Below, piece after piece: positions 55,282 through 63,279 of a DNA stretch of 64,000 bases. Location of the stretch: assembly GCF_000737195.2 (NCBI RefSeq), contig NZ_JALM01000015.1:1-64000 (forward strand), in the 5' to 3' direction. The stretch is from Sciscionella sediminilitoris (lineage in GTDB: Bacteria; Actinomycetota; Actinomycetes; Mycobacteriales; Pseudonocardiaceae). A program made the translations under genes and the position numbers. The first letter of the stretch is position 1. Each line of letters starts with the position of its first letter. Under the pieces are notes generated by a model. It did not search any database. It saw only the letters and a list, made by a program, of their open reading frames with translations, and was not told the origin of the DNA.

Positions 55282-55455
55282 GCAGCCGCTGCACAGAGCA
55301 ATGCGGTGGCGGAACAATCGCACCGCACGGCCCCCGCCGGAGTTGACAGTCAGCGCACCGGTTCTGCGTCAGAGAGCATGGCGGCCGTTACCGCTACCGG
55401 TGGCGCGCCGTCCGGGTCAGGATGTCGGTATCGCAGGCTCAACGAGGAGACGCAG

Positions 55456-56712
55456 ATGCCAGACATCGGGATCATCGGGGCGGGAACCGCGGGGCTGCAC
55501 CTCGCGCTGCTGCTCCAGCAGGCCGGGATACCGACCCGGATCTACACCAACCAGACCGCGGAGCAGCTGGCTTCGGGGCGGCCGCAGAACAGCGTTTCGC
55601 ACCACGCCCCGACCATCGCCCGGGAGCAGGCGATGGGGGTGGATTTCTGGCCCGCGACGGAATACGGCTACCAGACGCACTTCCACTACCTCAACATCCC
55701 GGACGGCCCGCCGCTGTATCGCGGGGATTTCCTGCGCCCCTCGCGGGTGCTCGACTACCGGATCTACCTGCCGCGGCTGATGGCCGAGTACGAGAACCGG
55801 GGCGGTGCCATCGAACAACGGGCCGTGGAACCCGCCGACTTCGAGCGGCTGGCCAAGCGGCACGATCTGATCGTGGTGGCCGCGGGGAAGCGTTCCTTCG
55901 GCGAGTACTTCGGCGAACGCCCGGACATGTCCCCGTACCCGAAACCGCAGCGGCATCTGGCCGTCGGTTTCTGGGACGGGGTCGAGCAGACCGATCCGCG
56001 TTCGGTGACGCTGAGCATCTCGCCGGGCCACGGTGAACTGCTGGACCTGCCGATCACCACCCTCGACGGCTGGGCCAGCGCGCTGCTGTGCGAGAACGTT
56101 CCCGGCGGCGATCTGGAAATCCTGATGACACAGAAGGAATCCGATGATCCGGAGGCCTACCGCAGGCTGTTGCTGGACAAACTCAAGGCGCACCATCCGA
56201 CCGTGTTCGAGCGGATCGACCAGTCCAGGTTCGCCCTGATGCGCCCCGGTGACATGCTGCAGGGAGCGGTGCGCCCGGTGGTACGCGAGGATTACCGGCT
56301 GCTCGAGGACGGCACCGTGGTGCTCGCGCTCGGCGATGCGCACGCCACCGTGGATCCGGTCACCGGGCAGGGCGCCAATTCCGCCTCCTTCGAGGCACAG
56401 GTCGCCGCGGACGCCATCATCGAGGACGGCGTGGTGGACGAGCGGTTCGCCATGAAGGTGGCGCTGCGCCGCAGGGAACGCGTCGACGGGCTGAGCACCT
56501 GGGTGAACACGATGATCGCCACCCCCACCCCGCCACAGGTTCAGCGGTTGCTCGGCGAAATGGCCGGGTTGCGCACGCTCTGTGATGAGTTCACCGAGAA
56601 CTTCAGCCATCCGCACCGCAACGGCGATATGGTCGCCACGCCGGAGCGGGTGGATGCGGCGATCGCCAGGCACCGCGCCATCGGCGGCGATCCCACCGGA
56701 ACGGCGGGCTGA
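55456..56712 (+). CDS. Styrene monooxygenase-type FAD oxygenase (StyA-like)
   Basis: 418 aa. The FAD motif is MPDIGIIGAGTAGLHLALLLQQAGIP at the start, with SHHAPTIAREQ near residue 45. DAHATVDPVTGQGANSASF near residue 300 and a long helical C-terminus complete the group E flavoprotein pattern. It uses reduced FAD from a partner reductase to epoxidise styrene, indole or similar substrates. GAGGAGA sits seven nt before the ATG. It shares a one-base overlap with the EthD gene. Confidence 0.88.
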   Translation: MPDIGIIGAGTAGLHLALLLQQAGIPTRIYTNQTAEQLASGRPQNSVSHHAPTIAREQAMGVDFWPATEYGYQTHFHYLNIPDGPPLYRGDFLRPSRVLDYRIYLPRLMAEYENRGGAIEQRAVEPADFERLAKRHDLIVVAAGKRSFGEYFGERPDMSPYPKPQRHLAVGFWDGVEQTDPRSVTLSISPGHGELLDLPITTLDGWASALLCENVPGGDLEILMTQKESDDPEAYRRLLLDKLKAHHPTVFERIDQSRFALMRPGDMLQGAVRPVVREDYRLLEDGTVVLALGDAHATVDPVTGQGANSASFEAQVAADAIIEDGVVDERFAMKVALRRRERVDGLSTWVNTMIATPTPPQVQRLLGEMAGLRTLCDEFTENFSHPHRNGDMVATPERVDAAIARHRAIGGDPTGTAG

Positions 56713-57014
56713 TGCACAAACTGGTCGTGCTCTATCCGCATCCGGTCGACCCGGAGGCGTTCACCGCCTACTACGAGCGGACCCATCTGCCGCTGGCCGC
56801 GCAGCTGCCCGGGATGCTCGACTGGCGCTACAGCACGCGGGTGCGCGGCGCCCCGGAAAGCCCGTACTTCGCCGTCTTCGAGGCGGACTTCCCGGACGCC
56901 GAGACCTTCGCCGCGGCAATGGATTCCCCGCAGGGCCGGGCCGTGCGCGCGGATGTCCCGCGCTACGCATCCGGCGGGGCGGTGGTGCTGGACTATCCGG
57001 TCGCCGAACGCTGA
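56712..57014 (+). CDS. EthD family protein
   Basis: 100-aa ferredoxin-like fold protein: MHKLVVLYPHPVDPEAFTAYYERTHLPLAAQLPG, with FAVFEADFPD and VVLDYPVAER. EthD proteins accompany degradation of ethers and aromatics but have no firm catalytic role. It starts in the StyA-like stop (TGATG) and overlaps the convergent AraC gene by 22 bp. Confidence 0.9.
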   Translation: MHKLVVLYPHPVDPEAFTAYYERTHLPLAAQLPGMLDWRYSTRVRGAPESPYFAVFEADFPDAETFAAAMDSPQGRAVRADVPRYASGGAVVLDYPVAER

Positions 57015-57979
57015 TCCCGCGTGGCCGCCCGGCGGAACGCGCTCGGGGACATCCCGACCTGCTGGCGGAACGTGCGAGAGAAGTGCGAGGCATCCGGATA
57101 GCCCCAGGAAGCGGCGATCTCGGCGATCGCCCGGTGGGTGTACATCGGATTGCCGAGCTCGCCGCGGATCGCCTCGATCCGCTGTTCCCTTATCCACGCG
57201 GAAACCGTGGTTCCCTGCTGGTGGAACAGATCGTGCAGGTGCCTCGTCGAGATGTACACCGCACCGGCGACGGCGTCCGGGTTGAGTTCGCTGTCCCCGA
57301 GATTGGCCAGGATGAACTCCCGGATCCGCAGCATCAGCGACAGGTGCTCGCGGTCACTTTCCGCTGTCCTGGCCAGCGCCGCGGTACTCAGCAGCGCGGA
57401 GATCAGCTCCACGGTGGTGCGCACGACGCGCGTGGCCGTGGGGCCCTCCAGCGAGGCGAAGTCGGTGGAGATCTCGGTCAGCAGCGGGGTGACAAGGCGG
57501 GTCAGGCTTTCTTCGGGACCGAGCGAAATCGCCGTGATCGCGCGGACGTGGTCCGGGCTCGGGTCGATCAGGTCCCTCGGGAACATGATCACCACCGCGT
57601 CCATCGGATCGGCGAACCGCAGAGCATAGGGCCGCGCGGTGTCGTACACGCTGATGCTGCCCGGCAACATCAGCGCGCTCCGATGATCCTGGACGAGCTC
57701 GCCTGTTCCCTCGACCATCAGCGTGATCTTGTAGAACAGCCGCTCGGACGCCTCGATCAGTGCCGGAGTGCGGTGCACCTCGTGCGGGGTCACACGCAAC
57801 CGGGAGAAGAACACCCCGTCGATCACCCTGCCTCGGATGGTGCCCGCGAAATGCCCGTCGCTGAGATCGTCGGCCACCAGCGGCACGAACGAGGAGGACA
57901 CCACCCGCTGCCAGGCGAGCACCGATTCGGTGGCGAACGCGACCGGGGGCAGTGCGGTCGCGGAATTCGGAGCGGCCAT
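56993..57979 (-). CDS. AraC-family regulator with AraC-binding-like domain
   Basis: 328 aa. The N-terminal cupin-like effector domain (PF14525-type, residues about 15-210) carries FKI..VEGTGELVQDHRSALMLPGSISVYDTARPYALRF. Two helix-turn-helices follow: NPDAVAGAVYISTRHLHDLFH and IAEIAASWGYPDASHFSRTFRQQVGMSPSAFRR. Activators of this type (XylS, CbdS) respond to aromatic acids. AAGGAGGA before the ATG at 57979 decides the start. It likely controls the StyA-like or P450 genes. Confidence 0.92.
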   Translation of the reverse strand: MAAPNSATALPPVAFATESVLAWQRVVSSSFVPLVADDLSDGHFAGTIRGRVIDGVFFSRLRVTPHEVHRTPALIEASERLFYKITLMVEGTGELVQDHRSALMLPGSISVYDTARPYALRFADPMDAVVIMFPRDLIDPSPDHVRAITAISLGPEESLTRLVTPLLTEISTDFASLEGPTATRVVRTTVELISALLSTAALARTAESDREHLSLMLRIREFILANLGDSELNPDAVAGAVYISTRHLHDLFHQQGTTVSAWIREQRIEAIRGELGNPMYTHRAIAEIAASWGYPDASHFSRTFRQQVGMSPSAFRRAATRDQRSATG

Positions 57980-58034
57980 CGGTCCTCCTTCGATCTCCCC
58001 GTCGAGTATCGCTTTCCAGTGGCTCCTACGCATG

Positions 58035-58928
58035 CTAAGCCCCGCGCAGTTCCTCCGGGGCCCAGTCCAGGAACGCGCGCAGGACTGCGGTCGGCGCGCG
58101 ATCCCTGCGGGTGGCCAGTACGACCGTCGTCGGTTCCGGTACCGGATCGATCTCCTTGACCACCACCCTGCGGCCCTCGTGGCTGATGTCGGTCGCCGGG
58201 CGGTTCACCAGCACGCTGTACCCGAGCCCCCGGCTGACCAGGGACCGGGCCAGTTCGTAGTTGGCGGTCACGTACCGCACCGCAGGGCGGACCCCGGCCT
58301 CAGCCATCAGGGCGAGCGTGTTCTGCCACGCGGGCTGCACGTCGAACTGGATGAACGGTTCCCCGGCGAGTTCGCGCAGCGAGATCCGTTCGGCCCCGGC
58401 GAGGCGATGGTCCGCGGCGAGCAGCACGTGCGCGCGCAAGTTCTGCAATGGCAGGGTTTCCAGTTCCTCGTGGATATCCCGGTCGTAGAGGATCCCGGCG
58501 TCGGCGCGGCCCTCCTCGATGGCGCGCAGCAGCTCCTCCCCGGAGCCCTCGATGAAGTCCAGCCCGACCAGCGGGTGTTCCCTGGTGAACCCCTCGATCA
58601 GCCGGGGAAGCAGCGAGGCGGCCAGCGTTCGGTAGCAGCCGAGGGTGAGCCGCCCGGTGAGCCTGCCGTCCGCGGACGGGGTGAGATCGCGGGCCGCGGA
58701 GAGTACGGCGCGGGCCCGGGGCAGCAGCGCCCGGCCCGCGGTGGTCAGCGTGATCCCGTGTGCCCTGCGCCGCACCAGCAGCTGCTCCCCGAGGTGCTTC
58801 TCCAGTTCCTCGAGCGCGGCGCTCACCGCGGACGCGGAGGCGTGCAGCGCCTCGGCGGCGTGCGCGATGGTGGCGTGCTCGGCAACGGCAACGAAGCATT
58901 CCAGCTGGCGCAGGGTGAAGTCCGGCAT
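58035..58928 (-). CDS. LysR-family transcriptional regulator
   Basis: 297 aa. The helix-turn-helix is MPDFTLRQLECFVAVAEHATIAHAAEALHASASAVSAALEELEKHLG, followed by the effector domain (LTLGCYRTLAASLLPRLIEGFTREHP). The true start is the ATG at 58928. It diverges from the P450 operon, with a perfect dyad between them, and is 55 bp upstream of araC on the same strand. Confidence 0.93.
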   Translation of the reverse strand: MPDFTLRQLECFVAVAEHATIAHAAEALHASASAVSAALEELEKHLGEQLLVRRRAHGITLTTAGRALLPRARAVLSAARDLTPSADGRLTGRLTLGCYRTLAASLLPRLIEGFTREHPLVGLDFIEGSGEELLRAIEEGRADAGILYDRDIHEELETLPLQNLRAHVLLAADHRLAGAERISLRELAGEPFIQFDVQPAWQNTLALMAEAGVRPAVRYVTANYELARSLVSRGLGYSVLVNRPATDISHEGRRVVVKEIDPVPEPTTVVLATRRDRAPTAVLRAFLDWAPEELRGA

Positions 58929-58939
58929 TCCTCGGCTCC

Positions 58940-58958
58940 ATCGTGGATTCAGCACGAT
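58940..58958. promoter_or_regulatory. LysR-type dyad
   Basis: ATCGTG-GATTCAG-CACGAT is a perfect 6-bp dyad 12 bp upstream of the LysR start and 66 bp before the P450 start. It is the best candidate for LysR binding at the divergent promoter. Confidence 0.5.
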
Positions 58959-59024
58959 ATTACCCGTTTTACACGTGGTTTCCGCGCTGCTGGACTGGTT
59001 CGCATCGACACCAGGGAGGCTGCG

Positions 59025-60194
59025 ATGACGACGACGTCGGCCGAGATCACTCTCGAAGAGCTCAGCAGGGATCCGTTTCCGGTCTGTGCCAGGCTGCGCA
59101 GGGAGCACCCGGTGAGTTATGTTCCCGCCGCGGGACGCTATTTCGTCACCCGCTACCGCGATGTGCGCACCGTCGACGACGATCCGGACACGTTCTCCGC
59201 GAACGAGACCGGATCGCTGATGAAACGGGCGATGGGCCACTCGATGCTCCGCATGGACGATCCGGAGCACGCCGTGCAGCGCCGCTCCTACGGGAACGTG
59301 CTGAAACCCAAGGCGGTCAAGCAGATCTGGAGCCACCGGTTCGCCGAGAACTTCGAGCGGTTCTTCGCCGAGTTCACCGCCAAGGGGCCGGGCGCCTGCC
59401 TGGTACGGGATTTCGCCGCGCCGTACGCGGCGGAGAATCTGCGGGCCGTGCTCGGTTTCCGGAACGCCGACCACACGGATCTGCTGCGCTGGAGCCAGAC
59501 CATGATCGACGGCACCGGGAACTACGCCGATGATGCGCGGATCTGGGCGCTGGCAAGGCGTTCCTACGAGGAGGTGGATGCCGCGCTCGATGAGCTGATC
59601 ACCGAATTCCGGCGTACCGGCGATGAATCGCTGATCTCGCACCTCGTCAACGCGGGATCGCCGGAGGTGCGCATCGAGGACACCCGGGCCAACCTGAAGA
59701 TGACCATCGGCGGCGGCATCAACGAACCGCGGGATGCGCTGAGCACGACCGTATGGGCGCTGCTGGAGCGGCCCGGACAGCTCGCCGCGGTGCGCGAACA
59801 GGGGCTGTGGCGGGAGGCCTTCGAGGAGAGCGTGCGCTGGGCCGCGCCGATCGGGATGTACCCGAGGCAGACCACCCGCGAGGTCGAACTCGGCGGCACC
59901 CGGTTGCCCTCGGGAGCGAAGCTCGGTGTGCTCGCGCTCAGCGCCAACCGGGACGAGGAGGTCTTCGAGCGCCCGGACGAGTACGACGTGTTCCGGCCGA
60001 AAACCCCGCACCTGGCCTTCGGCGGCGGGGCGCACTTCTGCGCCGGGGCGTGGCTGGCCCGCACCCAGGTCGCCGAGATCGCGCTGCCCCGGCTGTTCGA
60101 ACGGCTTCCCGGACTGCGGCTGGACCCGGACCGGCCGGCGCGGGCCGCCGGCTGGGTGTTCCGCGGGATGACCGCTCTCCCGGTGCGGTGGTGA
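59025..60194 (+). CDS. Cytochrome P450
   Basis: 389-aa bacterial class I P450. Heme ligand Cys is in FGGGAHFCAGAWLA near residue 340, and the EXXR motif is in FEESVRW near residue 270. The I-helix reads TIGGGINEPRDALSTT; the usual acidic-alcohol pair (A-G-x-D/E-T) is altered, with Asn-Glu-Pro instead. This occurs in some unusual P450 families and suggests a distinct oxygen-activation or substrate mode. AGGGAGG precedes the ATG. It begins a three-gene operon with a ferredoxin and its reductase. Confidence 0.93.
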   Translation: MTTTSAEITLEELSRDPFPVCARLRREHPVSYVPAAGRYFVTRYRDVRTVDDDPDTFSANETGSLMKRAMGHSMLRMDDPEHAVQRRSYGNVLKPKAVKQIWSHRFAENFERFFAEFTAKGPGACLVRDFAAPYAAENLRAVLGFRNADHTDLLRWSQTMIDGTGNYADDARIWALARRSYEEVDAALDELITEFRRTGDESLISHLVNAGSPEVRIEDTRANLKMTIGGGINEPRDALSTTVWALLERPGQLAAVREQGLWREAFEESVRWAAPIGMYPRQTTREVELGGTRLPSGAKLGVLALSANRDEEVFERPDEYDVFRPKTPHLAFGGGAHFCAGAWLARTQVAEIALPRLFERLPGLRLDPDRPARAAGWVFRGMTALPVRW

Positions 60195-60200
60195 GCAGTG

Positions 60201-60518
60201 ATGGCACGGATCGAGTACCGGAACCCGGACGGCTCGCGGCAGCAGATCGAAGTCACGGCGGGAACCTCGGTGATGCGGGCGGCGCTGGAGGGCGGGGTCG
60301 CCGGGATCATCGGCGAATGCGGCGGGCAGGCCATGTGCGCCACCTGCCATGTGTACGTCCCGGATCAGGCCGGTCTGCCACCGGTTTCCGAGGATGAGGA
60401 GGAGATGCTGGACTGCACCGCGGCCGAGCGGACCGGGCAGTCCCGACTCGGCTGCCAGCTGCGCGGCGGGGAGCACTTCACCGAGCTGACGGTGCACGTA
60501 CCGGAAACGCAGGTCTGA
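60201..60518 (+). CDS. [2Fe-2S] ferredoxin (putidaredoxin type)
   Basis: 105 aa. Cluster ligands are C-x5-C-x2-C (IIGECGGQAMCATCHVYV) near residue 40 and a fourth Cys in RLGCQL. This is the adrenodoxin/putidaredoxin class that feeds electrons to P450s. It begins 6 bp after the P450 stop. The adjacent GTG at 60198 is a weaker start. Confidence 0.93.
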   Translation: MARIEYRNPDGSRQQIEVTAGTSVMRAALEGGVAGIIGECGGQAMCATCHVYVPDQAGLPPVSEDEEEMLDCTAAERTGQSRLGCQLRGGEHFTELTVHVPETQV

Positions 60519-60521
60519 GCC

Positions 60522-61748
60522 GTGGTGCTGATCATCGGCGCGGGACATGCCGGGGTCGAGGCAGCGGACGCGCTGCGCCGGGCGGGCCATACCGGATCGG
60601 TGACCCTGGTGGACGGCGCGGCGTGCCCGCCGTACCAGCGACCGCCGCTGTCCAAGGATGTGGTGCGCCCGGGAACCGATCCCGCACCGCTTCCCTTGCG
60701 GGCGAACGGTTTCTACGCCGAGCAGGGGATCGAGACCCGGTTCGGCTCGCCGGTCGAGGCGATCGAAACCGAGCACCGCACGGTCCACCTCGCGGACGGG
60801 ACGGTGCTCGGTTACCGGACATTGATCCTGGCCACGGGGGCGCGGGCGCGGCGGATCGGGCTCCCCGGTGCGCGGCTGGCCGGGGTGCACCGCCTGCACA
60901 CCCTCGCGGATGCGGGGCGGTTGCGGGCCGCGCTGGAGCACGCATCCCGGGTGGTCGTGCTCGGCGCCGGGTTCATCGGCATGGAGTTCGCCTCGGCTGC
61001 CGCCGAACGGGGGCTGCCGGTCACCGTGCTCGATCGTGCCGAGCGCCCGATGCAGCGGGTGCTGAGCGTGCCGATGTCCGAGCGGTTCCGCCGGGAGCAC
61101 GAGGCGGCCGGTGCCCGGTTGTGTTTCGGAACCGAACCGGCGGCCTTCGAGGGCACCGGTGGCCGGGTCACCGCCGTGCTGGACACGAACGGGCAGCGGC
61201 ACCCTGCCGATCTGGTGGTGCTCGGCATCGGGGTCGACCCCGCGGTGGAGCTCGCGCAGGCCGCCGGGCTGCCGGTTGCCGACGGGGTCGTGGTGGACGA
61301 GCTGCTGCGCACCGCGGACGAACGGGTGTACGCGATCGGCGACTGCGCGGCGTTCCCGTGCCCGCGCACCGGCGGCCGGATCCGCTTGGAGGCGGTGCAG
61401 AACGCCACCGATCAGGCAAGGTGCGTGGCGCGGACGATCACCGGGAACGCGCAACCGTACACCGCGGTGCCGTGGTTCTGGACCGTGCAGTGCGGCTGGA
61501 AACTCCAGATCGCCGGGCTGCCGGTGCCCGGGGCGCGGACCGTGCCGCTCGGCGATCCGGGCACCGGAAAGGGCAGCCTGCTCGGGTTCGCGCGGGACCG
61601 GCTGGTCAGCGTGGAGAGCCTCGGCTCCCCGGCGGAACACCTGGCGGCGCGCAAACTGCTCGCCGCGGGGACACCGGTGTCCCCGGAGCAGGTGCACCGC
61701 CCCGGTTTCACCCTCAAAGCCTTGGCCGCCGGGGGAATCAGCCATTGA
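60522..61748 (+). CDS. Ferredoxin reductase (putidaredoxin reductase-like)
   Basis: 408-aa FAD/NADH flavoprotein. The FAD motif is VLIIGAGHAGVEAADALRRAG at the start; the second Rossmann motif is VVVLGAGFIGMEFASAAAERG near residue 145. The late VYAIGDCAAFPC and PWFWTVQCGWKLQIAG segments complete the family pattern. It starts at GTG, 3 bp after the ferredoxin stop. The three genes form a complete class I P450 electron chain. Confidence 0.93.
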   Translation: MVLIIGAGHAGVEAADALRRAGHTGSVTLVDGAACPPYQRPPLSKDVVRPGTDPAPLPLRANGFYAEQGIETRFGSPVEAIETEHRTVHLADGTVLGYRTLILATGARARRIGLPGARLAGVHRLHTLADAGRLRAALEHASRVVVLGAGFIGMEFASAAAERGLPVTVLDRAERPMQRVLSVPMSERFRREHEAAGARLCFGTEPAAFEGTGGRVTAVLDTNGQRHPADLVVLGIGVDPAVELAQAAGLPVADGVVVDELLRTADERVYAIGDCAAFPCPRTGGRIRLEAVQNATDQARCVARTITGNAQPYTAVPWFWTVQCGWKLQIAGLPVPGARTVPLGDPGTGKGSLLGFARDRLVSVESLGSPAEHLAARKLLAAGTPVSPEQVHRPGFTLKALAAGGISH

Positions 61749-63135
61749 TCACCCTCGGCACCGCGACCGCCTTGAGCCCCTCGACGCCGAACTCCAGCCC
61801 GTAGCCGGAGCCTTTCACCCCGCCGAACGGGATCATCGGGTCGACCGTGCCGTGCTGGTTCACCCACACCGTTCCGGCCTGGATGCGGGTGGCGATCTCC
61901 CTGGCCCGGCCGGGATCCGCGGACCACACCGAGGCGCCGAGCCCGGTGTCCAGCGCGTTCGCCATGCCGATCGCCTCGTCCAGATCGGTGTAGCGCACGA
62001 TCGGCAGGGCCGGGCCGAACTGTTCCTCGAGCACCAGCGGCTGCTCTGGGTCGATATCGGCGATCAGCGTGGCCGGGTAGAAGTTGCCGGGGGCGTCCCG
62101 GTCCGGCTCGGCACCGGTCACCACGCGGGCCCCGGAGGCCTTGGCCTGCTCGACCAGCCGATCCACGATGCGGAACTGTTCCCGGGTGGTCAGCGGGCCG
62201 AGGGTGTTGTGTTCCTCGATGCCCGGCCCCATCGACGCCTTATCCGCGACGTTCGCCAGCGCGCCGACAACGGCCTCGTACACATCCTCGTGCACGTACA
62301 GCCGTTTCAGGCAGGCGCAGGTCTGGCCGGTGTTGAGGAACGCGCCCCAGAACAGGTCCTCCGCGATCGCCTCCGGATCCACATCGGGCAACACGATGCC
62401 GGGATCATTGCCGCCCAGTTCCAGGGTGAGCCGGGGCAGATGGCCCGCGCTCGCCGCCACGATGGCTTTTCCGGTGCGGGTGGAGCCGGTGAACATGAGC
62501 TTGCCGAAGGCCGGGTTCCCGGTCAGCGCGGCACCGAGCTCACGGCCCCCGGACAGCACGGTGAACACCCCCTCGGGCAGCACCCGGTTCACGAGCTCGG
62601 CCACCGCGAGCACCGAGAGCGGGGTGTGCTCCGAGGGTTTCATGACCACCGCGTTGCCCATCCGCAGCGCGGGCGCGAACTGCCAGGTCGCGATCATCGC
62701 CGGCCAGTTCCACGGCCCGATCGCCCCGACGAGGCCGACCGGCTGGTAGTCGATGGTGGCCCCGCTCGCCTCGATCGGCTCGGTGCCGAGCGGGATGGCC
62801 GCGGTGGCGCGCAACCAGCCGGAGACCGCGCCCGCCTCGAACCGGCTGCCCGGTCCGCTGAGCGGTTTGCCCTGCTCCAGGGTGATGAGTTCGGCGAGCG
62901 CCTCGGCGGAGGCGTCCACCGCATCGGCCGCCGCTTCGAGCAGCCGAGCGCGTTCCCGGTGCCCGAGCGCGGCCCAGCCCGGCTGGGCGGCACGGGCGCT
63001 GCGCACGGCCCGGTCCAGGTCCTCGGGTGTGTGCTCGGGTGCGTGACCCACGATCTCCCCGGTGGCCGGATCGGTACTCGGACGGCCGCCCTGCTTCGCG
63101 ACGACCGCGGCCAGCAAGCCTTCGTAGCTCGACAT
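61738..63135 (-). CDS. Aldehyde dehydrogenase
   Basis: 465 aa. The catalytic Glu is in RLTLELGGNDPGIV near residue 245 and the Cys in NTGQTCACLKR near residue 280; the NAD loop is MFTGSTRTGKAI. It would oxidise the aldehyde product of the P450 or StyA-like enzyme. Ends 11 bp inside the convergent ferredoxin reductase gene. GAGGGAG lies before the ATG at 63135. Confidence 0.93.
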   Translation of the reverse strand: MSSYEGLLAAVVAKQGGRPSTDPATGEIVGHAPEHTPEDLDRAVRSARAAQPGWAALGHRERARLLEAAADAVDASAEALAELITLEQGKPLSGPGSRFEAGAVSGWLRATAAIPLGTEPIEASGATIDYQPVGLVGAIGPWNWPAMIATWQFAPALRMGNAVVMKPSEHTPLSVLAVAELVNRVLPEGVFTVLSGGRELGAALTGNPAFGKLMFTGSTRTGKAIVAASAGHLPRLTLELGGNDPGIVLPDVDPEAIAEDLFWGAFLNTGQTCACLKRLYVHEDVYEAVVGALANVADKASMGPGIEEHNTLGPLTTREQFRIVDRLVEQAKASGARVVTGAEPDRDAPGNFYPATLIADIDPEQPLVLEEQFGPALPIVRYTDLDEAIGMANALDTGLGASVWSADPGRAREIATRIQAGTVWVNQHGTVDPMIPFGGVKGSGYGLEFGVEGLKAVAVPRVING

Positions 63136-63180
63136 CTGTTCGCTCCCTCGGTGGACTGGTCCCGATTCTCGCCGCGAGGG

Positions 63181-63239
63181 CCCGGAAACGCCTTGTCCCT
63201 GAGCGCGTGTGAATGGGCTGTGCACGCACCGTTTCCGGG
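63181..63239. promoter_or_regulatory. Wide-spaced 10-bp dyad in divergent promoter
   Basis: CCCGGAAACG (63181-63190) and CGTTTCCGGG (63230-63239) are perfect inverted arms 39 bp apart in the 144-bp gap between the aldehyde dehydrogenase and NmrA-like genes. The separation is about five helical turns, which would suit a looping or tetrameric regulator. Confidence 0.55.
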
Positions 63240-63279
63240 TACCGGGCGCGGCGGCCCGCTCCCGGTTACTGTGGGGCGC

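Noticed and set aside
58035-61745. A 1236-codon open frame on the minus strand spanning the P450 operon
   Set aside because: Only its last 297 codons (LysR) are real; the rest is antisense to P450, ferredoxin and reductase genes that have strong family motifs.
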